37,202 nt of DNA, from assembly GCA_024762395.1 (NCBI GenBank), contig JANTHP010000003.1, forward strand, positions 1 through 37,202. The letters are read 5' to 3'. This DNA is from Anaerolineae bacterium (GTDB taxonomy: Bacteria; Chloroflexota; Anaerolineae; Promineifilales; Promineifilaceae). Each line of letters opens with the position of its first letter. Position 1 is the stretch's first letter. The notes beneath the pieces are model-generated. The model saw nothing but the letters and a program-made list of their open reading frames with translations, was not told the origin of the DNA and made no database searches. The translations under genes and the position numbers were made by a program. Positions 1-8,168 of this stretch are shown piece after piece.

Positions 1-2
1 CC

Positions 3-611
3 GGCCATTTACAACCGGCAGGCATTCTGGTTTTAGCCAGCTACATTCTGGACGTTTTCGATGGCGCATTGGCGCGTAAACTTAAAGCCAGTTCCGAATT
101 TGGTTTGCAGTTGGATTCATTGGTGGACATGGTAAGTCTGGGTACGGCCCCGGCCGTTCTCGTCTTCATGCACTTGCAGATGGATGGGCTGACGATGGGC
201 TGGATATGGCCGTTTGTTGTCATGATACCATTGGCCGGCGCTTTTCGACTGGCCCGTTTCAATTTGCTGCCGCCTAAAAAAAGCGGTAATTCCGATTCTG
301 TTGGCCTGACCATTTCCACGGGCGGCGCAACGCTGGCCCTGGCTGTTCTGGCCGATTTAGCCATTCCCAGCGAATGGATAAACGATTATTGGTACATCCT
401 TTTGCTTGCTGTTGTGGCCGTTTTAATGGTGAGTACCATCGAATTTCCTTCTCTTAAGGGCGTTTTTTCAGGATGGCGTAAAAGCGCCATTATCCTGTCG
501 CTCTTTGGCGTATCGGTAACGCAAATGCCAATTTTTGCTGCTTGGTTCTTATGGACAAATGCCTACCTGGGTCTTTACGTAGCCCGCGCTGGATATAAGC
601 GATTAAGCTAA
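3..611 (+). CDS. pssA: CDP-diacylglycerol-serine O-phosphatidyltransferase, 3' part
   Basis: Makes phosphatidylserine from CDP-diacylglycerol and serine in the inner membrane, the first step toward phosphatidylethanolamine. The gene is cut by the window edge, and the reading frame is open from base 3, giving 202 visible residues. The CDP-alcohol phosphatidyltransferase signature DGx2ARx8Gx3Dx3D is complete near visible residues 20-42 (DGALAR ... GLQLDSLVD), including all the metal-binding aspartates. Several hydrophobic segments follow (a Trp-Pro-Phe-Val segment, a Leu/Ala-rich segment and two C-terminal ones). The FGLQLDSLVDMVSLGTAP stretch is typical of PssA rather than PgsA. The N-terminal 20-50 residues are missing. 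A TTG at 69 could be mistaken for a start, but the signature begins upstream of it. Family certain; serine as acceptor likely. Confidence 0.85.
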   Translation, partial: GHLQPAGILVLASYILDVFDGALARKLKASSEFGLQLDSLVDMVSLGTAPAVLVFMHLQMDGLTMGWIWPFVVMIPLAGAFRLARFNLLPPKKSGNSDSVGLTISTGGATLALAVLADLAIPSEWINDYWYILLLAVVAVLMVSTIEFPSLKGVFSGWRKSAIILSLFGVSVTQMPIFAAWFLWTNAYLGLYVARAGYKRLS

Positions 612-979
612 TACACAAACAAGTCCTGATGGGTAGCGGAGTCGAGGCTTTAGCCGGTGGCTCCTCTGTAAATGTAGGTCAAGTTTGCAAACTTGACCTA
701 CGACAACATGCTATTTTCATTCATTCGTGGCGCTCCGAAGGCGTGCGGTGGCTCCTCTGTAAATGGGACACGGATGAACACAGGTAAGAGGTGCGTCTCA
801 TTTTTATTTATTTGATGGTGGGCAATTGCCTGTGGCGTCTTCTGTGTAAATGTAGGTCGGATTGGCAATCCGACTTACGATATTCATTTATTCATGGTGC
901 GCCGCAGGCGCGTGGCGTTTTCTGTGTAAATCGAATTGGCAATTCGATGCCCGATTTACCAAACTTGGGGTGAGCATAT
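612..979. repeat. Intergenic region of degenerate direct repeats and palindromes
   Basis: No credible gene is seen here. Imperfect direct repeats recur: GGTGGCTCCTCTGTAAATG at about 655 and 746, with relatives ending TTCTGTGTAAAT near 840 and 920. The blocks at about 716-764 and 882-929 align over some 48 bases. Nested in them are palindromes at 674-701 (perfect, 28 bp), 852-878 (near perfect) and 930-948. The palindromes belong to the same family seen elsewhere in the window. A 60-codon reading frame at 791-973 is built of repeat sequence and looks non-coding. Confidence 0.7.
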
Positions 980-1651
980 ATGACAAGTTTTCGGGATAAA
1001 CTTAGTGGAAATGCGCTTTATTGGCTGTCCCAGATAGCGCGACGAAGCGGCCGTTATCAAGTCAGCGGTTTGGAATATCTACAAGCGGCTCAGACCAGCG
1101 GTAAGCCCCTTGTTTTTGCCACATGGCACGGCATGACGATGATGCTGGTTGGCTTTTTTGCTAACCAATATGACCTCAGCAAGCTGGTCTTGCTCATGCC
1201 TGACGATTGGCGCGGCGAAGCGTTACAAGTGTTCGCCAACAAATTGGGTGCGGAGCCGTTCCCGATGGATTTGAAAGGGGAAGCCAATATGGCGACCGCG
1301 CGGCGGCTGGCAGCTTTGGTCCGTCAGGTCAAAGCGGGTAAGGATGCCTACATTACGCCTGATGGCCCGGAAGGGCCGGCTTACGTTATCAAGCCCGGCG
1401 TCGCCTACATTGCCCAGAAGGCAAAGGCGATTATTTTGCCTTTGGGCGCTTATGCCCGACACGGTTACCGCCTTAACCGTTGGGATCGTTATACCATTCC
1501 CTATCCGTTTAGCCGCATTTCGGTGGTGGTTGGGGAGCCGATGATGGTGGAGAAGGGGGTGGAGTTAACGGCCGTTACCCGCACCCTCACCGACAAACTC
1601 CACCGCATCACCGCCCAAGCCGCCGCCAACTATTACGAGAAAACAAAATGA
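980..1651 (+). CDS. DUF374 lysophospholipid acyltransferase family protein, copy 1
   Basis: Member of the DUF374 branch of the glycerolipid acyltransferase superfamily (223 aa). Such proteins are thought to move an acyl chain to a lysolipid or glycolipid at the membrane; the substrate is not known. The catalytic-type histidine is at residue 50 in ATWHGMTMM, and the DUF374 hallmark PDGPEGP is at 127-133, followed by KPGVAYIAQKA and a PYPF segment near 178. This is close to family length. ATG at 980 follows GGGGTGAG. Its stop overlaps the ATG of the next paralogue (ATGA), so the two are translationally coupled. Together with pssA upstream it suggests a membrane-lipid cluster. Function beyond family level is inference. 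Confidence 0.85.
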   Translation: MTSFRDKLSGNALYWLSQIARRSGRYQVSGLEYLQAAQTSGKPLVFATWHGMTMMLVGFFANQYDLSKLVLLMPDDWRGEALQVFANKLGAEPFPMDLKGEANMATARRLAALVRQVKAGKDAYITPDGPEGPAYVIKPGVAYIAQKAKAIILPLGAYARHGYRLNRWDRYTIPYPFSRISVVVGEPMMVEKGVELTAVTRTLTDKLHRITAQAAANYYEKTK

Positions 1652-2319
1652 CTGATCTAGGCACACAATGGCGTCAATTTGAAGGCAAAGCGTTGTTCGC
1701 TTACCAGCGCCTTGTTACACGCACCACCCGCTGGACATTTACCGGAAAAGCAAACCTTACCCAGGCCAGGGCAAACGGCCGTCCCGTCTTATGGACAATG
1801 TGGCATGGCCAGGTCATGCCCTTCCTCGTCTATGGCGATAGATTCTTAGACCCCAACCGCTTTTGCATCATCACCGTCGGCGACGACCGCGGCGACACAT
1901 TGGCCACATTAGGCGATGAAATGGGCGCAAAAATGTACAAAGTAGATATGCAAGGTAACCCCGTCGCTGCCGGACGCGCTGTTTTGCGCGTCATCCAGGC
2001 CATGAAACAGGGGAACGACTCCATGATCGCCCCCGACGGCCCCGACGGCCCGGCTCATGAACCCAAAGGCGGCGTAGCGATGCTGGCGAAAAAATCAGGA
2101 GCGGCCGTTATGCCCATTGGCTTGTGGACGCGGCAAGCCTATCAACGCAAACGATGGGATGGCTACCTTGTTCCCTATCCCTTTGCCCACATACACGTTG
2201 CCTATGGTCCCCCCATTTTTGCCAAACGCAGCGCGCCGACCGACGAACTATTGGCTCAAATCTCAGAGGCGTTACATGTAGTTAGCGCTCAGGCGCGGCA
2301 ATCGGCCGGCGTAGATTAA
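1648..2319 (+). CDS. DUF374 lysophospholipid acyltransferase family protein, copy 2
   Basis: Second DUF374 protein (223 aa, exactly the same length as its neighbour). Catalytic-type His53 lies in TMWHGQVMP, PDGPDGP is at 129-135, and a KRWDGYLVPYPF segment matches the equivalent position of copy 1. Sequence between the motifs has diverged widely, so this is an old duplication or two subfamilies, not a recent copy. The start overlaps the upstream stop by ATGA. Only 10 bases separate its stop from the stop of the convergent ABC permease, and no terminator hairpin is visible in that gap. It likely acts on the same or a successive acylation step as copy 1; this is inference. Confidence 0.85.
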   Translation: MTDLGTQWRQFEGKALFAYQRLVTRTTRWTFTGKANLTQARANGRPVLWTMWHGQVMPFLVYGDRFLDPNRFCIITVGDDRGDTLATLGDEMGAKMYKVDMQGNPVAAGRAVLRVIQAMKQGNDSMIAPDGPDGPAHEPKGGVAMLAKKSGAAVMPIGLWTRQAYQRKRWDGYLVPYPFAHIHVAYGPPIFAKRSAPTDELLAQISEALHVVSAQARQSAGVD

Positions 2320-2329
2320 GGGAAGCAGG

Positions 2330-3742
2330 CTACCCGCCAAACACCCGCGCCATCACAACCGGCGTCACATACGATTCTACCAGGGCGGCCACCAGCAGCA
2401 GTGGCAAAACCACCCCCACAAACAAGCGGAAATAATCGGCGGCGGCAGCAATGAAGCCCTCGCTGAGGGTGCGCTCCGGCGGCGGCGAAATAATCGTCGC
2501 GTGCCAGCGCAAGGCGGCGGCGGCGGCAATTAAAATAGCCGGCAGTTCAAAAATTGCATGGGGGATGATGGTCGCCAGCAAAAAAGACAAAGGATTTCCC
2601 CCGGCCAACCCAAACTGGGCGGCCGCAAATCCCACAATTCCCCACGGCAGCATAAAAACAAAGATGCCAATCACGCCAAAGGTGAAAACGCCCAGCAGTA
2701 TTTGCAGCAGCAAAACGCGCACGTTGTTGAGGAAGATGAATGTTGGCAAGGCTCCGGCCAAAATTTGCACGTAGCTCAGATTTTCAACCAGGTTGTCGCC
2801 GGTTATGGAGGCTTGCAGGTCTGGGGAGAAGGGGTAACGGCGGGCTACAATGACGCTGGCGATGATGGCAGCCAGCATGGCGATGAGCTGCACTAGTATG
2901 GGCAGCCGCAGTTGGGGCAGGATGGCCAGGGTTTCTTTGTACCAGGCGCGGGGGCGGGGATAGGGCTGGTCTTCTTCGCGCCCGCTAAATCGCGCCCAGA
3001 ACTGCCGCCAAATCCAGCCCAGCCGAATCTGATCAATTTCGTTGCCCATCAATTCTTCCCGGTTAAAAATCCGGGTTCCCATGCGCATGAGCACCAGGGC
3101 GGTGATGATAAGGGCCAAAATCAGCCACCACAATCCGGTATGGTTGCCCCAGAACATCGCTGCCGCTTCGCCTTGAATGAGCAGGGCCATTGGCACGATG
3201 ATGAAGCTGGCTAACAGGTTGGCGGCGCGCACGCTGGTGGTCTGGCTGGAAACGATGACGGCGCCGGCCACCATGATGATGCCTTGTACGGTTGTTAGCA
3301 GGATGGTTTGGATAAATAATGGCAGTGTGGGCGACCAGCCGACGCTCACGCGCAGGCCAATCATGTAGACGGCCATGCCCAGGTAACTGGCCATGAGCGG
3401 CGGCACAAGGGCGGCCATCATTTTGCCCAAATATAGTTGGAAATCGGTGAGCGGGGTTGCCAGCAGGGGTTCCAGGCTTTTGCGTTCGCGCTCGCCGACG
3501 AAGGTTTCCAGGGCGATGACGAGGGAGAAGGACATAGGGAAGAAGCCGACGACGAGCAGCAGGAAGGGGATGAGCTGGGTGGCGATGATGTCGGCGCCGT
3601 AGTTTTCGACGAAGGTGAGCAGACGGCGGGCGGTGAAGTTCATCAGGGCGGGGAAGAAGACGGTGAGCAGGATGACGGGGATGATGATGCGCCAATCGCG
3701 GAAGGAGTCGCGGATTTCGCGGCGGGCGACGATGAGCGCCAT
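2330..3742 (-). CDS. ABC-2 type permease fused to a SpoIIM-like membrane domain
   Basis: Membrane subunit (470 aa) of an ABC exporter whose ATPase is the next gene upstream. Residues 1-235 look like a NatB/ABC-2 permease: a cytoplasmic MALIVARREIRDSFRDWR start, a TM segment at 19-33, the coupling-helix motif GERERKSLEPLLATPL at 83-98, then further TM helices. A loop rich in charge (235-275) leads to a second membrane block (about 285-470) with the SpoIIM-family pattern: FLNN ... G ... PHAIFELPAI (394-403) and VESYVTP (455-461). ATG at 3742 was chosen because upstream in-frame codons, including an ATG at 3790, lie in a simple repeat between the genes. No good ribosome site is seen. Substrate unknown; the SpoIIM part does not by itself imply sporulation. 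Confidence 0.8.
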   Translation of the reverse strand: MALIVARREIRDSFRDWRIIIPVILLTVFFPALMNFTARRLLTFVENYGADIIATQLIPFLLLVVGFFPMSFSLVIALETFVGERERKSLEPLLATPLTDFQLYLGKMMAALVPPLMASYLGMAVYMIGLRVSVGWSPTLPLFIQTILLTTVQGIIMVAGAVIVSSQTTSVRAANLLASFIIVPMALLIQGEAAAMFWGNHTGLWWLILALIITALVLMRMGTRIFNREELMGNEIDQIRLGWIWRQFWARFSGREEDQPYPRPRAWYKETLAILPQLRLPILVQLIAMLAAIIASVIVARRYPFSPDLQASITGDNLVENLSYVQILAGALPTFIFLNNVRVLLLQILLGVFTFGVIGIFVFMLPWGIVGFAAAQFGLAGGNPLSFLLATIIPHAIFELPAILIAAAAALRWHATIISPPPERTLSEGFIAAAADYFRLFVGVVLPLLLVAALVESYVTPVVMARVFGG

Positions 3743-3751
3743 GCGGAAGTT

Positions 3752-3834
3752 TAGTCGGGTAGTCGAGTAGTCGAGTGGTCGGGTAGTCATTGGTGGAGTA
3801 GTCCTTAGTCGAATAGTCCTTAGTCGAATAGTCA
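3752..3834. repeat. TAGTCG-type degenerate simple repeat
   Basis: Imperfect tandem units of the type TAGTCGAATAGTC and TAGTCGAGTAGTC fill the spacer between the ATPase stop and the permease start. The same family fills the nuoK-nuoL spacer (18725-18766) and part of the leuS leader (22293-22443). Confidence 0.75.
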
Positions 3835-4758
3835 TTAGCTGCTGGTTTCGTCGGCGACGACGCGCAGGTAGACATCTTCCAGGCTTTGGGTGACTTCGCG
3901 CAGGGTGATGACGCCGAGGCCCATGCCGCTGAGGCGGCGCACAAGCTGCGGGTTGGCAATGGTTGGCTCTTCGGTTCGGTAACGGATGGTGTCGCCGCGC
4001 ACCCATTCGATGGTGATGAGGTCGTCTAAGTCGGTGGTTTGGCCGTTGAGGGGGCGGTCGAGGCGGATTTCCAGTTGGGGATGGCCGAGGAGGTTTTGTT
4101 TGAGTACGGCCGTTTCCCCTTCCGCTACAATTTCCCCTTGTTTGATGATGGCAATCCGGTCGGCTAATGATTCGGCTTCGGCCAGATTGTGGGTGCAGAG
4201 GATGATGGCTCGTTTTTCGCTGCGTAGTTCCATGATGGCGTCGCGGACGAGTTTGGCGCTGTGCGGGTCCATTGCCGATGTGGGTTCGTCCAGGAGCAGG
4301 ATGTTGGGGCGGTGCAGCATGGCGCGGATGAGGCCTACTTTTTGCCGCATCCCTTTGGAGTAGGTTCCCAGGCGGCGTTCGGCGGCTTCTATCATGCCGA
4401 AGCGTTCGAACAGGCCCAGCCCGCGTTTTTTGATGGCGGTATCGGATAGGCCGTAGAGACGGCCGTAAAACAACAAATACTCCAACCCGCTCATCCGTAA
4501 ATAGAGGCCGGGCTGTTCTGTCAACATGCCGATGGCGTGGCGTACTTTGTGCGGTTCGGCCACAACGTCATAGCCGTTGACTTTGGCTGTGCCGGTTGTC
4601 GGTTTGAGGATGGCGCCCAACATGCGCACGGTTGTCGTTTTACCGGCTCCATTCGGCCCCAGCAGGGCCAGTAGTTCGCCTTCGGCTACGTACAGACTGA
4701 GATTGTGAACGGCCGTAAACTCATCAAATGTTTTACCCAAGCCATGCGCTTCAATCAT
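3835..4758 (-). CDS. ABC transporter ATP-binding protein (CcmA/NatA type)
   Basis: Nucleotide-binding subunit (307 aa) that powers the permease encoded just downstream. Walker A GPNGAGKT is at 34-41, the Q-loop glutamine near 82, the signature region YSKGMRQ at 133-139, Walker B ILLLDEPT at 153-160, and the switch histidine His190 in LCTHN. The C-terminal 80 residues resemble the DUF4162 tail of multidrug/Na+ ABC-2 ATPases. ATG at 4758 is preceded by GGAG at good spacing; a longer frame to 4803 lacks one and breaks family length. Order ATPase-permease on one strand indicates a two-gene export operon. The substrate cannot be told from sequence. Confidence 0.93.
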   Translation of the reverse strand: MIEAHGLGKTFDEFTAVHNLSLYVAEGELLALLGPNGAGKTTTVRMLGAILKPTTGTAKVNGYDVVAEPHKVRHAIGMLTEQPGLYLRMSGLEYLLFYGRLYGLSDTAIKKRGLGLFERFGMIEAAERRLGTYSKGMRQKVGLIRAMLHRPNILLLDEPTSAMDPHSAKLVRDAIMELRSEKRAIILCTHNLAEAESLADRIAIIKQGEIVAEGETAVLKQNLLGHPQLEIRLDRPLNGQTTDLDDLITIEWVRGDTIRYRTEEPTIANPQLVRRLSGMGLGVITLREVTQSLEDVYLRVVADETSS

Positions 4759-4837
4759 GATTATTCTCCAGGCTGGCATTTTCCATCTAAACACCACACG
4801 CAAGCGTTTAGGTGACAGTTATTCTTTATTTCAGTCA

Positions 4838-4868
4838 GATTAGTCCAATCTTCAAGATTGGACTAATC
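4838..4868. repeat. 31-bp near-perfect palindrome
   Basis: Arms of 15 bases (GATTAGTCCAATCTT and its exact complement) flank a single central base. It lies in the 154-bp spacer between lgt and the ABC ATPase gene. There is no T-tract, so it is classed with the window's intergenic palindrome family rather than as a terminator. Confidence 0.75.
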
Positions 4869-4912
4869 TCAAACAGATTATCAGATTATGAAACAAACTG
4901 GCAATAGGGCTT

Positions 4913-6091
4913 TCAGGCTGTTGCCCGATATCGAGCAATCAGACGCCAAATGATTGCCGCCAGGGCAACGAGGATGGAAACGAAGGTAGCGATGGCCATG
5001 TTTAGCTGTAAACTGCCTAAATTAAGCATTCGGCTGTCCAAACGCACCGTTTCTAACAAGGAACGGCCGACAGCGTAAAAAACCAGGTACAAAGCCATCA
5101 AATCGCCTGTTAATAATTTGTGGAACCGCCGCGCCAACGTGAGCAAGACAAAAAATGCGAATAAGTTCCACAAGGATTCGTACAAAAAGGCGGGGTGGAA
5201 ACGGCTGAATTCGCTGTAGGCGGGCAGACGGTAAATAGGGTCTATGGTCACGGCCCAGGGCAGGGTGGTGGGACGGCCGTACAATTCCTGATTAAAAAAG
5301 TTTCCCCAACGGCCCAAAAACTGCCCCAACGCCATGCCCACGCCGGCCAAATCGGCCCAACCAATCGTCGGCAGCCGATGTTTGCGCGTATAAATCCATA
5401 ATCCCAATGCGCCGCCGGCTATGCCGCCATAAATGCCCAGCCCGCCATTCCGCAAGTTGATAAGTTGGTACGGATGGCGAAAATAATCCATTGGCGAATG
5501 GATGCCGACAGCGGCCATGCTGGGCGATGGCGTCATCACATGATACAAACGCGCCCCAATCACGCCCAAAATCAGCGCCCAGCCAATTCCGTTCCAGGTA
5601 TGGTCAGGGTCCCACACGCGCCAGGGCGCGTCTACCAGCCAGGTTCCGTCAATTTCAGGCGCTTTTTCCAACTGTTGGCGCACCAGGGTGATCCCCTCCC
5701 GGTTCAAGCCCAGCCCGCGTGGATTAAATCCCCAGCGCAGCAGCAAATCGCCAAATGTCGTGATTTTTTGTTTTGTTAAAATCTGCTGAATTTCGTCAGG
5801 CAGCGCCAAATCGGAAAGGGGTTTATGTTGTAATTTCGCCGGTACATTTTTGTTGAATGATGCCAACGCCCGTTCTCGCGCCAGGCGGGAAACAACGTAA
5901 GCGCCCAGCGCAATGCCGCCGGTAATCCAGATGCCGTACCAATATATGTCGAAGTTCAAGCCGGGGATGTGAATGGCGACCCGGTCTGGCGTTTGGCCGG
6001 TGATGAGATGAGTGAGGTAGATGACGGCCGTTACCAATATCGCCAGTCCGATCAAAACCCAATACGGTTCAATTTTTGATTTCTTAATCAT
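4913..6091 (-). CDS. lgt: Prolipoprotein diacylglyceryl transferase with an inserted cytoplasmic-type domain
   Basis: Transfers diacylglyceryl from phosphatidylglycerol to the lipobox cysteine of prolipoproteins, first step of lipoprotein maturation, in the inner membrane. The Lgt signature GRWGNFFNQELYG is at 260-272, and HPAFLYE at 299-305 is also typical. It has 392 aa against about 260-300 in the family. The excess is a soluble insertion at about 75-165, after the second membrane segment. Its core (about 93-145: LALPDEIQQILTKQKITTFG and following) reads like the helix-hairpin-helix C-terminal domain of RNA polymerase alpha. ATG at 6091 overlaps the upstream TAA (TAATG), giving translational coupling to the phosphatidyltransferase gene; a TTG 24 bases earlier is less likely. 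Confidence 0.92.
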   Translation of the reverse strand: MIKKSKIEPYWVLIGLAILVTAVIYLTHLITGQTPDRVAIHIPGLNFDIYWYGIWITGGIALGAYVVSRLARERALASFNKNVPAKLQHKPLSDLALPDEIQQILTKQKITTFGDLLLRWGFNPRGLGLNREGITLVRQQLEKAPEIDGTWLVDAPWRVWDPDHTWNGIGWALILGVIGARLYHVMTPSPSMAAVGIHSPMDYFRHPYQLINLRNGGLGIYGGIAGGALGLWIYTRKHRLPTIGWADLAGVGMALGQFLGRWGNFFNQELYGRPTTLPWAVTIDPIYRLPAYSEFSRFHPAFLYESLWNLFAFFVLLTLARRFHKLLTGDLMALYLVFYAVGRSLLETVRLDSRMLNLGSLQLNMAIATFVSILVALAAIIWRLIARYRATA

Positions 6092-6711
6092 TATGATGGG
6101 CGCGTTTGTTTCCAAACGTGATACATGCGCTGGAAAGCGGTGAAATAGGTAAAGATTGCCAAAATAATCAAGGCTACATGCGGTAGTTTAATAACCATGA
6201 AAAACATCATGACAGCGTATCGTTCAACGCGGCTTAAGACGCCGATTTTGGCATTCAAACCCAATGCTTCAGCCCGTGCCCGCGTGTAACTGACCATGAT
6301 GGAGCCGGTGATGGCGATGTAGGCGATGGCCAGCATCATTTCATTTTCCAGGCGTACATAATAAAAGATAAACCCGCCGAAAAGGATGATTTCGGCAAAT
6401 CTGTCCAATGTTGAATCCAGAAATGCGCCAAATCCGCCTTTCTCACGGCCTAATTTTCGAGCCAACGCGCCGTCAAAAGCGTCTAAGGGGACCAGGAAGA
6501 ACATGGCTATGGCCGCCCACTGCATTTCCCCCTGTCCAATAAGCCAGGCGAAAAAGAAGTGGAACAACATCCCCAAAACGGTTAGTGTGTCTGGGGAAAA
6601 GCGGTATCGGGCCATGAATGTTACGATAGGATCGATGAAAAATTTTGTGTTTTTACGCAAGAAATCCGTCAGGGTAGGCTTTTCTTGCGTGTTTATGTCT
6701 GATTGGTTCAT
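6091..6711 (-). CDS. CDP-alcohol phosphatidyltransferase family protein (PgsA/PIP-synthase-like)
   Basis: Integral membrane enzyme (206 aa) that swaps CMP on a CDP-linked lipid for an alcohol headgroup. The signature lies near 79-101: DGALARKLGREKGG then FGAFLDSTLDR, with the four aspartates in place and a spacing of nine residues between AR and G, as in actinobacterial-like inositol-phosphate enzymes. SPDTLTVLGMLFHFF near 39 is the usual entry to TM1. SYTRARAEALGLNAKIGVLSRVER resembles phosphatidylinositol-phosphate synthases, so the acceptor may be inositol phosphate or glycerol phosphate; this is not settled. It is coupled to lgt (TAATG), which consumes phosphatidylglycerol, a reason to consider a PG-pathway role. 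Confidence 0.82.
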   Translation of the reverse strand: MNQSDINTQEKPTLTDFLRKNTKFFIDPIVTFMARYRFSPDTLTVLGMLFHFFFAWLIGQGEMQWAAIAMFFLVPLDAFDGALARKLGREKGGFGAFLDSTLDRFAEIILFGGFIFYYVRLENEMMLAIAYIAITGSIMVSYTRARAEALGLNAKIGVLSRVERYAVMMFFMVIKLPHVALIILAIFTYFTAFQRMYHVWKQTRPS

Positions 6712-6788
6712 AATGTTTTCTCGTTTCCAGGGGCTGGTTGTGTCAGGGTGATGCTATCGAAACTATGTACGGCTGTCAAGACGGCCGT

Positions 6789-8033
6789 TTACCCATCCAG
6801 CCGGAAACCAAGCCAGGGGACTTGCATCTCGGCGCGGGTCATACCGCCGTGCCGTCCTTGCATTTTATCCGCTTTTTTGACTTCTTTAGTTGTTAATAGC
6901 ACATAACCCTGCCGCATTGTTACGATCACATCCCCGATTCGTTCGGCGGCCTGGGCGGCATGGGGCGGGGGGCCAAGCAAACCGGAAGCCAAGGCTTCAT
7001 TGGCCGGGAAAGCGACCATTGCGTGGGCAAGATGGTTTTGAATGTAGGCCATAATGTCGGCTTGACGGCCGTGTTTGGCATACAAATAGGCGGTGCGCGG
7101 TTCACCGGACGGCCGCATGAATAACATCTGCTTCAATTGAGGATGGTCGTCTAACAAAATGCGCTGGCTGGGCGGGGTGACGACTTGACCATGATCGGCG
7201 GTGATGAAAACGGCCGTATCTTTCCGCGCCGCTGCGCTCAATTTGCCCATCAATTCCGTCTCCAGCAGCGTCAAAATGGCGCGTAGTTCAGCCGCTACCG
7301 AGTCGTGATTCCAGCCATAAATGTGGCTCAACGTATCTACCACAGGCCAATACGCATTGATGTACAACCGTTGGCCCACTTTTGCTTCCAGCAGTTGGCG
7401 CATTTGCACAAACATATCTGCCAATGAGGAAACACCATGATCGGCCGTTACGCCCCGGTCGTGCATTTTGCTCAAAGCCGAATCAACAATCTCCCGGCCT
7501 TTGAATGCGTGAACGTCAACGCCTACGGCCGTTAACTGCTCCGCAAAGCCGGGGACAGCCAAAAACGTCTCAGGCTTCAATCCTGCATCAATCAGCGCAT
7601 CGGGATATTTGCCGAAGGTGGGCGTGAAATGAAGCATCTGGGTAATGACGGCGTAATCAGGCATGAAAAGGCGCAGCCCAACCATACTATGCTGCGCCGG
7701 CGCCACACCTGTCCATACGCTGCTTAACGCCGCGACCGTCGTTGAGGGGAAAATGGATGTCAACTGACCCTGAACCGCTGCTTTTGACAATAATCCGTTA
7801 ATCCGACTCCGCTCTTGCTCCAATAAATTCCAGCCCCACGCATCTACAAGCAGCACAATCACCCGCTTCACGCCGGCTAAGGGCTGCCACATCGCTTCAT
7901 CTAGCGGCGGCAAGCCGATAAATGGCGCATCCAATAACTTTGCTGCTGTAGCTGGTATGTTGGCAATGGAACGGCCGTCATAATCGGGCCATAAAAATTC
8001 ATCAGGGATAGGTAAACGCTTTTGATTCTCCAT
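6789..8033 (-). CDS. Alkaline phosphatase superfamily protein (type I phosphodiesterase/nucleotide pyrophosphatase)
   Basis: Metal-dependent phosphoryl hydrolase of 414 aa. It has the metal aspartate in VIVLLVDAWGWN (Asp64), the nucleophile region FPSTTVAALSSVWTG (Thr98/Thr99), and a late ADHGQVV metal motif, all in the order expected for the phosphodiesterase/nucleotide pyrophosphatase family. A HDSV segment in the middle fits the family's second metal site. No signal peptide is visible, so a cytoplasmic enzyme is likely. ATG at 8033 follows AGGA; an upstream TTG is weaker. It is 78 bp upstream of the phosphatidyltransferase-lgt pair and may be co-transcribed with it. The substrate is unknown. 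Confidence 0.85.
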   Translation of the reverse strand: MENQKRLPIPDEFLWPDYDGRSIANIPATAAKLLDAPFIGLPPLDEAMWQPLAGVKRVIVLLVDAWGWNLLEQERSRINGLLSKAAVQGQLTSIFPSTTVAALSSVWTGVAPAQHSMVGLRLFMPDYAVITQMLHFTPTFGKYPDALIDAGLKPETFLAVPGFAEQLTAVGVDVHAFKGREIVDSALSKMHDRGVTADHGVSSLADMFVQMRQLLEAKVGQRLYINAYWPVVDTLSHIYGWNHDSVAAELRAILTLLETELMGKLSAAARKDTAVFITADHGQVVTPPSQRILLDDHPQLKQMLFMRPSGEPRTAYLYAKHGRQADIMAYIQNHLAHAMVAFPANEALASGLLGPPPHAAQAAERIGDVIVTMRQGYVLLTTKEVKKADKMQGRHGGMTRAEMQVPWLGFRLDG

Positions 8034-8168
8034 GTTATTATTCCTGTAAGCCTTAAAAACCAAGGGCTAAGTATAACCTACTTCCTGTCGCTGACAGCCC
8101 CATTTCGTTTATAATTCAGCCATGTCAAGGTTTTCAAGACTTTTCCGATAGCTTGATAGGAGGCTCAA
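8034..8168. promoter_or_regulatory. Divergent intergenic region with a candidate -10 box for the AIM24-family gene
   Basis: TATAAT at 8110-8115 stands 53 bp before the plus-strand start. No clear TTGACA-like box lies 17 bp upstream, so the promoter is tentative. AGTATA at 8070-8075 read on the minus strand (TATACT) could serve the phosphodiesterase gene. Confidence 0.4.

Noticed and set aside
791-973. 60-codon frame between pssA and the first DUF374 gene
   Set aside because: Composed of intergenic repeats and palindromes; no homology pattern.
2330-3742. Evidence for sporulation from the SpoIIM-like domain
   Set aside because: SpoIIM-family domains are widespread in non-sporulating bacteria next to transporters; no other sporulation gene is in the window.
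3743-4006. N-terminal extension of the ABC permease frame
   Set aside because: It would overlap the ATPase gene in another frame and translate simple repeat; the family N-terminus begins at MALIVARRE.
6092-6115. TTG start of lgt at 6115
   Set aside because: ATG at 6091 overlaps the upstream stop as TAATG, a better coupled start.
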